NCBI RefSeq assembly: GCF_003583765.1
Contig: NZ_QXQA01000009.1
Coordinates: 124,001 to 188,000 of the forward strand
Reading direction: 5' to 3'
Length of the DNA stretch: 64,000 nt
Source: Paenibacillus nanensis
GTDB lineage: Bacteria > Bacillota > Bacilli > Paenibacillales > Paenibacillaceae
Made by a program: the position numbers and the translations under genes. This document shows positions 54,914 to 63,304 of this stretch, piece by piece (positions within the stretch are counted from its first letter, which is position 1; the number at the start of each line of letters is the position of its first letter). The notes under the pieces are model-generated. The model made no database searches. It was given only the letters and a program-made list of their open reading frames with translations, and was not told the origin of the DNA.

Positions 54914-55183
54914 CTAACCGATATATTGATGAAGATTGTTCAGTAGATTGAAGGTAAAATCAACAATCGTATTCAGAATCCACGGTCCAAATACAATAAT
55001 GGCCAAGAAGACGGCGACGATCTTCGGAACAAAAGCAAGCGTCTGCTCCTGAATTTGAGTGGTCGCCTGGAAAACGCTAATGATCAATCCGACAACCAAT
55101 GCAAGAACAAGCATCGGGGCGCTGGCTTTTAAAACCGTATAGACTGCATCGCCGGCCAATCCGATGATAAAATCCGCGCTCAT
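54914..55183 (-). CDS. fliQ: Flagellar export gate protein FliQ
   Basis: 89 aa, the family length, two membrane helices. Start at 55183 (MSADFIIGLAGDAVYTVL) has AGGTGGG 7 nt upstream; the frame could begin 12 nt earlier at a GTG. ALVVGLIISVFQATTQIQEQTL and VPKIVAVFLAIIVFGPWIL are diagnostic. Confidence 0.94.
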   Translation of the reverse strand: MSADFIIGLAGDAVYTVLKASAPMLVLALVVGLIISVFQATTQIQEQTLAFVPKIVAVFLAIIVFGPWILNTIVDFTFNLLNNLHQYIG

Positions 55184-55204
55184 CGAATATCCCACCTGCT
55201 TTCA

Positions 55205-55966
55205 TCATGTGTTGAAACTGAGCAGCAACGATTTCACAATCAAATACCAGCCGTCTACGAGCACGAAAAGCAGAAGCTTAAACGGCAGCGAAATCATGAT
55301 CGGCGGCAGCATCATCATCCCCATCGCCATGAGCGTACTGGATACGATCATGTCGATCACTAGAAACGGGATAAAGATCATAAAGCCCATCTGGAATGCC
55401 GTTTTCAATTCGCTGATGGCATATGCCGGCACAAGGACGGTAAGCGGTATATCTTCAACCGTCTCAGGCTTCTCTGTCTTCGTATAATCCATAAATAGAA
55501 GCAAATCTTTCTCCCTCGTATGGGAGAACATAAACTTTTTCATCGGCACCGCCGCTTGATTCAGCGCTTCCGTCTGGGTTAATTCCCCTTTCAGATAGGG
55601 CTGAAGAGCAACCTCGTTGACTTGCCCGAAGGTCGGGGCCATGATGAACAAGGTTAAAAACAAAGCAAGGCCGATTAACACCTGATTCGGAGGCATCATC
55701 TGCGTACCGAGCGAGGTTCTGACAAAACCCAGTACGATGACGATACGCGTAAAGCTGGTCATCAGCACCAAAATCGCCGGCGCTATACTTAATACGGTAA
55801 TGATCAGCAGCAGCGATAAAGCGCTTGTGCCGGGCTGGTCTCCTTCTCCTCCGCCAATATCAATCGATATGTCGGGCAGCGGTTCGGCGTAGGCTTGCGA
55901 ATGCGCAAGCATGGAGAGCAGCAGGATAACGGCAAGTGACAGCCAAATTTTATTTCTTTTCATCAT
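55205..55966 (-). CDS. fliP: Flagellar export gate protein FliP
   Basis: 253 aa with a cleavable signal peptide (IWLSLAVILLLSMLAHSQAYA), then four membrane helices. SFTRIVIVLGFVRTSLGTQ, PPNQVLIGLALFLTLFIMAP and the C-terminal PFKLLLFVLVDGWYLI are typical. Overlaps the end of fliO by 17 nt. Confidence 0.96.
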   Translation of the reverse strand: MMKRNKIWLSLAVILLLSMLAHSQAYAEPLPDISIDIGGGEGDQPGTSALSLLLIITVLSIAPAILVLMTSFTRIVIVLGFVRTSLGTQMMPPNQVLIGLALFLTLFIMAPTFGQVNEVALQPYLKGELTQTEALNQAAVPMKKFMFSHTREKDLLLFMDYTKTEKPETVEDIPLTVLVPAYAISELKTAFQMGFMIFIPFLVIDMIVSSTLMAMGMMMLPPIMISLPFKLLLFVLVDGWYLIVKSLLLSFNT

Positions 55967-56597
55967 CCATCAACCGTTCATAGGATTTATGGTCTTGCAG
56001 CATTTCCTCCAGCTGCTGCTTGCGTTCCGTTTGCTTGCTCAGCTTGCTATTAAGCATCTGCTGGAAGGTATTAGGGTCGTTCCATTGCTCCCTGCCCGGT
56101 TCGTCTTGAGCGGAACGGCGATCCAGCCATTTCTTCACAAAGTCCGTCATGCTGAGCGGAGTCCACGCGTTTGAGGTTTGGGCATCTAACAAAGCGATCA
56201 AATGCTCTGCTTCCGCAGGATCGACGCAGCGATCAAGAAGCGTGATATCCTCTCCTACGCCAACGATATAGACGCGTCCCCCAATTTCCAGCACTTGCAC
56301 GGATTTATTCTGCCCTAGCGCGACCCCGCCAAGCGATCGCATGGAACGGTTGCCGCCCCACAGTTGATTGCGTCTCGACAGCCATCTCAACGCAAACACA
56401 ATGAGAACAATAACGATAGCAAGAGCAACCATAACCCACGCCAAACTGCCCAAGAAATCGGCGGGAGAAGTGCTTGGCACATAGTTCGGCTGCTCTCCGC
56501 CTGCGGCGCTGCCGCTGGAATCAGCAGCAGCAATTGCCGGCAAGATCGCAAATCCGATAAAGGTAAGTATCGCCGCGCGCATTCTAGGAATCAACAT
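55950..56597 (-). CDS. fliO: Flagellar biosynthesis protein FliO/FliZ
   Basis: About 215 aa. N-terminal signal-like segment (AAILTFIGFAILPAIAAADS), then the FliO membrane helix (LAWVMVALAIVIVLIVFALRW) and cytoplasmic domain (RSLGGVALGQNKSVQVLEIGG; VDPAEAEHLIALLD), with a long charged tail. It helps FliP assembly. The start at 56597 has no ribosome site; coupling to cheY, whose stop is 13 nt upstream, is likely. An in-frame extension inside cheY is rejected. Confidence 0.88.
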   Translation of the reverse strand: MLIPRMRAAILTFIGFAILPAIAAADSSGSAAGGEQPNYVPSTSPADFLGSLAWVMVALAIVIVLIVFALRWLSRRNQLWGGNRSMRSLGGVALGQNKSVQVLEIGGRVYIVGVGEDITLLDRCVDPAEAEHLIALLDAQTSNAWTPLSMTDFVKKWLDRRSAQDEPGREQWNDPNTFQQMLNSKLSKQTERKQQLEEMLQDHKSYERLMDDEKK

Positions 56598-56610
56598 GGC
56601 GGTTGAACCG

Positions 56611-56973
56611 TTAGCCCAGCGTTTTCTTAATCGCTTCAATAACACGATCCGCTTGGAATGGTTTAACGATAAAGTCTTTCGCGCCCGCTTGAATCGCGTC
56701 GATAACCATCGCTTGCTGGCCCATCGCGGAGCACATAATGACTTTAGCGTTGCCGTCAATCTTTTTGATTTCCTTCAAAGCTGTAATACCGTCCATCTCA
56801 GGCATCGTAATATCCATTGTGATGAGGTCAGGCTTAAGTTCTTTATATTTTTCAACGGCTTGTGCGCCGTCTTGCGCTTCCCCTACTACTTCATATCCGT
56901 TTTTGGATAAAATATCACGAATCATCATGCGCATAAATGCAGCGTCGTCTACGATCAGAATGCGGTTTGCCAT
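56611..56973 (-). CDS. cheY: Chemotaxis response regulator CheY
   Basis: 120 aa single receiver domain. Acidic pair D9/D10, phospho-acceptor D54 in ITMDITMPEMDG, VIMCSAMGQ (switch Ser/Thr region) and Lys in IVKPFQADRV. In this lineage CheY-P binds FliM and promotes running. Start at 56973 has AGGAGG 8 nt upstream; the ATG 6 nt earlier is too near. Between fliY and fliO. Confidence 0.96.
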   Translation of the reverse strand: MANRILIVDDAAFMRMMIRDILSKNGYEVVGEAQDGAQAVEKYKELKPDLITMDITMPEMDGITALKEIKKIDGNAKVIMCSAMGQQAMVIDAIQAGAKDFIVKPFQADRVIEAIKKTLG

Positions 56974-56997
56974 TTTCATTTCCTCCTAGGATGTTGT

Positions 56998-58272
56998 TTA
57001 TTGTAATTTTTGAATGCGGTCCCACTGGCTAACGATATCCGTTACGCGCACGCCGAAGTTCTCGTCGATAACGACAACCTCGCCTTTGGCAATCAGTTTA
57101 TTATTGACCAGAATGTCGACAGGCTCACCGGCCAGCTTGTCCAGTTCAATAATGGAACCTTGCGAAAGCTCCAGAATATCTTTAATTTGCTTCTGGGTCC
57201 TTCCTAATTCTACAGTGACTTTCAGCGGTATGTCGAGAAGTAAATTCAAGTTCGTGCCGTCATTCGACGCAAATTGCGGTTGGCCAAAATTTGCGAATTG
57301 AACTGGCTGCACATTGACGTTGCGATTCACATTTTGCTGCGGATACCCCGGCGGAGCATATTGGCCCGCATAAGGGTCGTATGCCGCTGCAGGCTGCCCG
57401 TATCCAGGATAAGGAGGCATTGGCGGCTGCTGCTGCATCGGCGGCGCCATGCTCGCTGCAGCCGTCTGCTGGGCTGCCGTATATTGCTCTGCTGCCGCAG
57501 CCGGAGCTGCCGCAGGAGCTTGCTGCGCTGCAGGCGGCGCCTCGACCGGCGCAGGTGATGGCGACGGTGCAGGCTCTTCCGCAGTCCCCATTAGAATGGA
57601 TACCATTTGTTTGGCAAACGACACCGGAAGCAGCTGCATAATGGTCGAATCGATCAGATCGCCGATCGTCAAATGGAACGATATTTTGATAAACACATCC
57701 GATGGAGGAAGATGGCCCATGCCGTCTCCGTTATTCACATCCAAAATATCGATTCCCGGCGGCGAAATATTGACAAACCGATTAAAGATTGTCGACATCG
57801 AGGTAGCGGAAGAACCCATCATCTGGTTCATCGCTTCCTGAACGGCGCTAATATGAATTTCATTTAATTCTTCGTTAGATACGAGTCCTTCACCCCCAAG
57901 CATCAGATCCGCAATAACCTGAGCGTCTTTGGTTTGAATGACCAGAGAGTTAATGCCTTCAAAGCCGTCTACATACTGCACGCTTACCGCCACATGCGGC
58001 TTAGGGAACACATCCGCAAGCTCATCTCTCATCACAAGCGTAACCGTAGGAGTCGTAATGTCGACTTTCTTGCCTAGCAGGGTCGACAACGCTGTCGCCG
58101 CGCTTCCGAATGTGATGTTCCCGATTTCACCCAAAGCGTCCTGCTCGATGGAAGTTAAATAATCGGAAAGCTGAACTTCATCCGAAGGCGCTTGTCCGGC
58201 ATCGGACTCACCCGAGGACTGACGGAGCAATGCGTCGATTTCCTCTTGCGACAAATAATCTTTACTCGTCAT
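56998..58272 (-). CDS. fliY: Flagellar switch/CheY-P phosphatase FliY (FliN-type)
   Basis: 424 aa. N-terminal CheY-binding motif LSQEEIDALL, a CheC-type domain with two phosphatase motifs (EQDALGEIGNITFG about residue 43; VQEAMNQMMG about 145), a long Gln/Pro/Ala/Tyr-rich linker (about 235-325), and a C-terminal SpoA/FliN domain (PLKVTVELGRTQKQIKDILEL; GEPVDILVNNKLIAKGEVVV). Overlaps fliM by 11 nt. Confidence 0.96.
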   Translation of the reverse strand: MTSKDYLSQEEIDALLRQSSGESDAGQAPSDEVQLSDYLTSIEQDALGEIGNITFGSAATALSTLLGKKVDITTPTVTLVMRDELADVFPKPHVAVSVQYVDGFEGINSLVIQTKDAQVIADLMLGGEGLVSNEELNEIHISAVQEAMNQMMGSSATSMSTIFNRFVNISPPGIDILDVNNGDGMGHLPPSDVFIKISFHLTIGDLIDSTIMQLLPVSFAKQMVSILMGTAEEPAPSPSPAPVEAPPAAQQAPAAAPAAAAEQYTAAQQTAAASMAPPMQQQPPMPPYPGYGQPAAAYDPYAGQYAPPGYPQQNVNRNVNVQPVQFANFGQPQFASNDGTNLNLLLDIPLKVTVELGRTQKQIKDILELSQGSIIELDKLAGEPVDILVNNKLIAKGEVVVIDENFGVRVTDIVSQWDRIQKLQ

Positions 58273-59263
58273 ATTCTTCTACAGCTCCTTCGTTTACAAT
58301 CTCATCCACCTGAACGGCCAACTTGTCCCTTACGGAACCCGGGCTTCCGATGAACTTAAGCTTATCGCCAATTTTTATCTTTAAACCTTCGTTTACGGGC
58401 TTATTGAGGTTCAATACATCGCCAACGCCTAAGGACAGAAATTCTTGAATCGTAATCGATGTTTCCCCAAGCTCTGCAACGATTGGCAGCTTCGCTTTAT
58501 TTACACGCTGCTCGAGCACTTCAACTTCTTCTGGAATTCGTTCCTTCTTCTGCGAAACAAACCAGTGATGAACGGACAGCCTCGGCATAATCGGTTCAAT
58601 GACGACATGCGGAATACATAGGTTGATCATGCCTGTCGTGTCACCGATCTTCGTGCTGAACGAGATCAGCGCGATCGTTTCGTTCGGAGAGACAATCTGC
58701 ATAAACTGAGGATTCGTCTCCAGCGCCTCAAGTCTAGGCTGAATATCGATGATCGTCTTCCACGCTTCCTGCAGACTGTCTAACGTTCTGGAAAAAATAC
58801 GTTCCATGACCGTCGTTTCAATCTCCGTCAGGTTGCTGATTTTTGCGGGGGCAACACCTTGTCCGCCAAGCATCCGGTCCAGCATCGCGTATGCGACGTT
58901 CGGATGGATCTCAAGCACCATTCGCCCTTCCAGCGGTTCAGCTTCAAATATGTTCAAAATCGTCATCTTCGGAATCGATCGGATGAATTCGTCATACGGC
59001 AGCTGTTCGACGTCGACGACATTAATTTGAACGAATGTGCGAAGTTGAGCCGAGAAATAGGTTGTCAAATATCGCGCGAAGTTTTCGTGAATCCGTGTCA
59101 AGCTGCGGATATGATCCTTGGAGAATCGGACAGCGCGCTTGAAGTCGTAAACACTGACCTTGCGCGATGTCTCTTCCTTCTTTAAATCCTCCGCGTCCAT
59201 CTCCCCGGAAGATAATGCGGCGAGCAGTGCGTCAATTTCATTCTGCGATAAAACATCAACCAA
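58262..59263 (-). CDS. fliM: Flagellar motor switch protein FliM
   Basis: 333 aa. N-terminal CheY-P-binding peptide LSQNEIDALLAALSSGE, middle GGXGG-like segment (MLDRMLGGQG), C-terminal SpoA domain (PIVAELGETSITIQEFLSLGVGD). The start TTG at 59263 has GGAGGTG 6 nt upstream and gives MVDVLSQNEID; the in-frame GTG 9 nt earlier overlaps that site. Confidence 0.95.
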   Translation of the reverse strand: MVDVLSQNEIDALLAALSSGEMDAEDLKKEETSRKVSVYDFKRAVRFSKDHIRSLTRIHENFARYLTTYFSAQLRTFVQINVVDVEQLPYDEFIRSIPKMTILNIFEAEPLEGRMVLEIHPNVAYAMLDRMLGGQGVAPAKISNLTEIETTVMERIFSRTLDSLQEAWKTIIDIQPRLEALETNPQFMQIVSPNETIALISFSTKIGDTTGMINLCIPHVVIEPIMPRLSVHHWFVSQKKERIPEEVEVLEQRVNKAKLPIVAELGETSITIQEFLSLGVGDVLNLNKPVNEGLKIKIGDKLKFIGSPGSVRDKLAVQVDEIVNEGAVEEYDE

Positions 59264-59299
59264 TTCTCTCACCTCCTTCGAGGAATATCTTCACCTGGA

Positions 59300-59764
59300 T
59301 TAAATTTCCGTAATGATGAAGTTCGTGATTTCCACCTTAACGAGCTTACCGTCAGGCAAAACAGGGTTGATCAGCGTCAACAGCTTGGATTCAATCGCGT
59401 CTTCGCCAGCGGAACCGTTCAGCTCTTCCGCTTTCATATCCGCAAGCGTGCGGCTGACGATCGGCTTGATCTCAATTTCAAGAAGCTTGTCGAATTCCTC
59501 TTTTGTTTTTTTGGAATCCAATTGAAACGCAAAACTCATTCTTACGACATATTCAGGATCAAGCAGATTGCGTTGAAAATCTTTCAGTTCAGAGGTGACT
59601 TCTACGCGTTCGTCCGCTGAAAGCACTTCTATCTCTACCGGCTCGCTATTCGCCGCTTCTTCAGCAGGATCGCTAAACATCGTACGGAACAAAAAAATGG
59701 CCACGATTGCGATGAGCGTAATCGAAAGCAGAATCGTTATAAGCCAAGGCATCATCTTTTTCAT
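59300..59764 (-). CDS. fliL: Flagellar stator-associated protein FliL
   Basis: 154 aa. One membrane helix ([20 protein letters not shown]) and an extracellular FliL domain ([37 protein letters not shown] at the end). FliL supports stator function near the motor. Overlaps flbD by 4 nt. Confidence 0.94.
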   Translation of the reverse strand: MKKMMPWLITILLSITLIAIVAIFLFRTMFSDPAEEAANSEPVEIEVLSADERVEVTSELKDFQRNLLDPEYVVRMSFAFQLDSKKTKEEFDKLLEIEIKPIVSRTLADMKAEELNGSAGEDAIESKLLTLINPVLPDGKLVKVEITNFIITEI

Positions 59765-59988
59765 GTCGAAGGACCCTCCATTTTATCACTCTTATGGGCC
59801 GCTGCAACGAGGCCAATTGTTTGAAGATACTGCTGATTGAGCGAAATAAGCTCTGCCGTCTTCTCCTTAACAACCAGCTTTTTGCCGGTCGTCAGCGTAA
59901 TGACCGTATCAGCAGACTCTTCAATCAATTCAATAAGAAGAGCATTTATTGTAATTTTTGTTCCATTTAAACGCGTCACGGTGATCAT
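59761..59988 (-). CDS. swrD: FlbD/SwrD-family small flagellar protein
   Basis: 75 aa. [20 protein letters not shown] and [17 protein letters not shown] match the FlbD family, called SwrD in B. subtilis, where it raises motor torque for swarming. Start at 59988 has GGGGGG 7 nt upstream; a TTG 3 nt earlier is less likely. The C-terminus ([10 protein letters not shown]) overlaps fliL. Its ribosome site can compete for pairing with an upstream C-run. Confidence 0.92.
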   Translation of the reverse strand: MITVTRLNGTKITINALLIELIEESADTVITLTTGKKLVVKEKTAELISLNQQYLQTIGLVAAAHKSDKMEGPST

Positions 59989-59995
59989 CAATGAA

Positions 59996-60030
59996 CCCCC
60001 CTTTTCATATAGGGGGGACTGACGCCCCCC
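59996..60030 (-). promoter_or_regulatory. G6/C6 hairpin overlapping the flbD translation start region
   Basis: GGGGGG-CGTCAGT-CCCCCC (60012-60030) forms a perfect 6-bp GC hairpin after flgG. Ten nt further the flbD ribosome site is again GGGGGG (59996-60001). The same C6 run can pair with either G6 block, so the site offers two exclusive folds. Confidence 0.55.
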
Positions 60031-60049
60031 GCTTACAGTTTACCTAGAA

Positions 60050-60862
60050 TTAACGCTTCAGGTTGACAACTTCCTGCAATATTTCATCGGAAGTCGTAAT
60101 AATTCTTGAATTCGCCTGGAAGCCGCGCTGCGCAACGATCATTTCGGTGAACTCCGCCGTCAAGTCAACGTTAGACATCTCCAGCTGACCGGAGATGATC
60201 GCGCCTGTGCCGGCTTCAGGATCGTTCGCTGTCAGAAGCTCGAATTCGCCGTCCGGATTCGCGTTAACGGTCATGCGGTACAGATTGCCGCCAACCTTCT
60301 CAAGACCGCTTGGGTTGACAACCTTCGCGATGGCAATTGGGCCGAATTCAGCTTGTCCGTCAGCTGTCACGCCCAGTATCATACCGTCTTGGCCGATCGT
60401 GAAAGCTGTAACCGTATCATCCAGCGTAATTGGCGCGCCGCCTTGATCAAGAACGAACATGCCGTCCGTAGTTACCAATTGTCTCGCGGCGTCAAGCGTG
60501 AAGTTGCCCGCGCGGGTCAGCATTTGCTCCGTTCCGTCTCCGGCCGATACGACGAAAAAGCCGTCGCCGTCGATACGCAGGTCGGTTACTTGGTTCGTCG
60601 TCATGGCGCTGCCTGCCGTATGAACCGTATCAATTGATGCGATCGATACGCCGAGACCGATCTGCTTGGCGTTTACGCCGCCGCTTGTGCCTGCTTCCGG
60701 TGCCGTCACGCCGGAAACCGTCTGGCTCAAAATATCTTGGAACATGACGCGTCCGGCTTTAAATCCAACCGTATTCACGTTTGCGATGTTGTTGCCGATT
60801 ACGTCAAGCTTTGTTTGAAACCCTCTCATACCGGAAACGCCGGAGTACATCGATCTCAACAT
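60050..60862 (-). CDS. flgG: Flagellar hook-basal body protein FlgG/FlgE type
   Basis: 270 aa. N-terminal rod/hook signature MLRSMYSGVSGMRGFQTKLD followed by VIGNNIANVNTVGFKAGRVMF; middle DLRIDGDGFFVV; C-terminal SNVDLTAEFTEMIVAQRGFQANSR and ILQEVVNLKR. Size and locus equal the B. subtilis gene now called flgE (hook), earlier flgG. By length it fits the rod-type FlgG; as hook subunit it would be very short. GGAGG precedes the ATG. Confidence 0.9.
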   Translation of the reverse strand: MLRSMYSGVSGMRGFQTKLDVIGNNIANVNTVGFKAGRVMFQDILSQTVSGVTAPEAGTSGGVNAKQIGLGVSIASIDTVHTAGSAMTTNQVTDLRIDGDGFFVVSAGDGTEQMLTRAGNFTLDAARQLVTTDGMFVLDQGGAPITLDDTVTAFTIGQDGMILGVTADGQAEFGPIAIAKVVNPSGLEKVGGNLYRMTVNANPDGEFELLTANDPEAGTGAIISGQLEMSNVDLTAEFTEMIVAQRGFQANSRIITTSDEILQEVVNLKR

Positions 60863-60897
60863 AGGTTTCTAACCTCCAAATGGTTTAATATCATGCG

Positions 60898-60925
60898 TTT
60901 GTTGCTTCAGTCGATCCGCAACAAA
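60898..60925 (-). promoter_or_regulatory. Perfect 8-bp hairpin before flgG
   Basis: TTTGTTGC/GCAACAAA with a 12-nt loop lies in the 86-nt gap between the TIGR02530-type gene and flgG. No T-run follows, so it looks like an mRNA stability or processing element, not a terminator. Confidence 0.45.
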
Positions 60926-60948
60926 ATGGCCTCCGTATAGGTCCAGCC

Positions 60949-61335
60949 TTACGATAAAATAATCGCACTGTCTATCTGAGTAAACACGTTGCTTTTCATT
61001 TGTTTGCCGTCCATTGCCGTAACAACCGTGCGGCTCGGGACGTTAACGATCATGGCAATATCTTTAAAAACGATCAAAGAGTCCTTTGCGCCTTTCGAAG
61101 CGGCGTCATCCACAGCCTTCATAATTTGAGATAAGGAGTCCGGCTGCAGCGTAATGCCTCTCTGTTCCATTCGAACCTCGGCATGATGGCTGAACTTCAG
61201 CACCTTCGATTCCAGCAAATCGCGGAATTCTGTAGACTGCGGCGCTCTGCCCATGCTGGTCTTTGCTGCTTTATCGTGCTGTAGAGGCGTCGTCTTTATC
61301 GGGAACAGGTGACCGATCTTCATCTTATCGCTCAT
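60949..61335 (-). CDS. TIGR02530-type flagellar operon protein
   Basis: 128 aa. KFSHHAEVRMEQRGITLQPDSL, VDDAASKGAKDSLIVF and AMIVNVPSRTVVTAMDG match the small flagellar operon protein family TIGR02530, found between flgD and flgE/G in Firmicutes. Function not known; location suggests hook assembly. Overlaps flgD by 4 nt. Confidence 0.85.
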   Translation of the reverse strand: MSDKMKIGHLFPIKTTPLQHDKAAKTSMGRAPQSTEFRDLLESKVLKFSHHAEVRMEQRGITLQPDSLSQIMKAVDDAASKGAKDSLIVFKDIAMIVNVPSRTVVTAMDGKQMKSNVFTQIDSAIILS

Positions 61336-61835
61336 GGTGTCTCCACCTCTTCCGTTCCTTCTTCTGTCTCTTCGGCCGATTCATCATCCTTTGCCGCAGG
61401 CTCGTTCTCCGAGATCGAAACGAGGTAATCGAGCGCAACCTCCTTGCCGCCGATCTTCGCGTATAGAACGCCGTCTTTGGACAGAATCGAATCGACTTTC
61501 CCGTTAACGGCTGTAATGCTGCCGCTTGCGTCGTACTCGTTCCACTCCACCCACTTGCCGATCAAGCTAGAGGCGGTGCCGATATTCTGCCGCAGCAGCG
61601 ACAGCTCCGTGGACATGTTCATCAGCTGTTCAACTGAAGTAAACTGGGCCATCTGAGCAATAAATTCCTTATCCTGCATCGGCTGCATCGGATCTTGGTT
61701 ACGCAGCTGCGTTACAAGAATTTGTAGAAATTGATCTTTGCCAAGCGCATCCGTATTTTTCTTAGCGGCCGCTGCCTGGACGTTGCTCTTGTCATAATTG
61801 GGCCAGACATTACGGGTAGAAACGCTATCTGCCAT
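61332..61835 (-). CDS. flgD: Flagellar hook capping protein FlgD
   Basis: 167 aa short form. LGKDQFLQILVTQLRNQDPMQP and KEFIAQMAQFTSVEQL are the FlgD N-terminal signature. After about 110 residues the chain is short, with an acidic tail (ESAEETEEGTEEVETP). It caps the growing hook so subunits can polymerise. Confidence 0.94.
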   Translation of the reverse strand: MADSVSTRNVWPNYDKSNVQAAAAKKNTDALGKDQFLQILVTQLRNQDPMQPMQDKEFIAQMAQFTSVEQLMNMSTELSLLRQNIGTASSLIGKWVEWNEYDASGSITAVNGKVDSILSKDGVLYAKIGGKEVALDYLVSISENEPAAKDDESAEETEEGTEEVETP

Positions 61836-61882
61836 TTCTGTTCACCTCCTGCCTTTCACATCAACGCCATCAACCAATCCAC

Positions 61883-63262
61883 CTAAGCTGTTTCATTAAT
61901 GGCGCGGCCATAGCCTAGCCCTTGAATCGCAGCTTGCTCGACCATATCGGTCTCGAAAGCGTTATCGGTCACCTGCTTGCTGTCTTCTCTAAAGCCTTGA
62001 CGGTTGCCTGACTGTCCGCCCTGATGGCCGTGGCCGGCATGCTGCTGCGTGAGACCGGACGCGTTTGGACTATGGGTAACCTCCAGCTTCTCGACGTTCA
62101 AGCCTTGCGCTTGAAGAGAAGCTCTAAGCTGTGCCATTTGATTATCGAGCATATCCTTCGCCATCGCGGTATCCGTCTGGAATACGGCTGTCAGAACGCC
62201 GTTTTGCATCGAAATACGGACGTCAACCTGACCCATATGCTCAGGGAACAGCATCAGTCTTGCCTCTGAAGCGCCGTTTAGCGTGCGGACATCAAACTTT
62301 TGAACGATTAACCCGTTCATTGTCTCCGCGAAATCTTCAGCCAGCACAAAGGTAGTCGGCGCCGCTTCTTTTCTGCCTAGAATCGAAGCAAACTCCTTTA
62401 CGTTATCCGGAGTGATCAGCGTCATAGCCGGAATAACGGCGGGATCTTCAGAATGAACCGCAGCTCCTTCGCCAGAAAAAACCTGCTGCAGCGCATTCGT
62501 TTCATTTGTCATCTCGGCTGCCGCTGCGTTTATCATAAGGGGATGAACCGTTCGTTGAGACAAGCGCTCAAGGAATTGGACGGCGTCTTTCGAAGCCGAA
62601 GGCTGAGCGGTCAACCACGACGGAATTTGCGATGATGCGTTTTTCTCCTTCACTTCTTCCGTTCCAGTATCCTCGCTTAATACGGACGCTAGAGACTGAA
62701 GCTGATTCAGAATTAAAGCGAACGGCTCCTGTCCCTTTACCTGCTTGAAGACGCCTTGCTGCATCGCAGTCTGCAACTGCAGAAGAGAATCCTGCAGGCC
62801 AGCCTTCACTTGATGAATGGCCGCCGCTGCATCTGTATCGCCGTCTGCTTGTACAGCTGGCTGAGTCTGAGGAACGGGAATGCCGAGCAATGCAAGCAGT
62901 GCATTCAGAGCATCCAGCATCGACTGCAATTCCTCAAGCTGGCCGTCAAGCGCTTCTTCCGTTTGGCCGAGCGGCTCCAATTGATCCACCAGTCCATCGA
63001 TCAACGATAAGAGGTCTTCCAAAGCAGGGGCAGCTTCGTTACCCGTTTGCGAGGCGATCGCTTCAAGCTTGGCGATTACGGCCGCAATACCCGTTCCGTC
63101 CGCTTGTTCAGCAGCAGGAGAGGCTTCGCTGCTCATTTGCTGGACCAGCACTTGCCGGAAGCCGCCTTCTCCTTCGGAAGCAGCCAACGCTTTAACGCCT
63201 TGAACCGTTTTTGCAGCGGCGGCCTGTCCAGGCGATACGACACCAGAATTGATCATTTCCAT
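61883..63262 (-). CDS. fliK: Flagellar hook-length control protein FliK
   Basis: 459 aa. A Gln/Ala/Glu-rich N-terminal part acts as the molecular ruler. The conserved C-terminal Flg_hook domain carries LMLFPEHMGQVDVRISMQNG and LRASLQAQGLNVEKLEV. The last part is Gln/Gly/His-rich. AAGGAGGTG precedes the ATG. Sequence is typical for a fast-evolving FliK. Confidence 0.92.
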   Translation of the reverse strand: MEMINSGVVSPGQAAAAKTVQGVKALAASEGEGGFRQVLVQQMSSEASPAAEQADGTGIAAVIAKLEAIASQTGNEAAPALEDLLSLIDGLVDQLEPLGQTEEALDGQLEELQSMLDALNALLALLGIPVPQTQPAVQADGDTDAAAAIHQVKAGLQDSLLQLQTAMQQGVFKQVKGQEPFALILNQLQSLASVLSEDTGTEEVKEKNASSQIPSWLTAQPSASKDAVQFLERLSQRTVHPLMINAAAAEMTNETNALQQVFSGEGAAVHSEDPAVIPAMTLITPDNVKEFASILGRKEAAPTTFVLAEDFAETMNGLIVQKFDVRTLNGASEARLMLFPEHMGQVDVRISMQNGVLTAVFQTDTAMAKDMLDNQMAQLRASLQAQGLNVEKLEVTHSPNASGLTQQHAGHGHQGGQSGNRQGFREDSKQVTDNAFETDMVEQAAIQGLGYGRAINETA

Positions 63263-63304
63263 TTTTGTTTCACCTCCTTCCCCGGTTGCAGGAATGATTC
63301 CGCG

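Noticed and set aside
56598-56759. Longer N-terminus for fliO
   Set aside because: It would lie inside cheY in another frame; the basic residues are a frame artefact. The signal-like segment at 56597 is the right start region.
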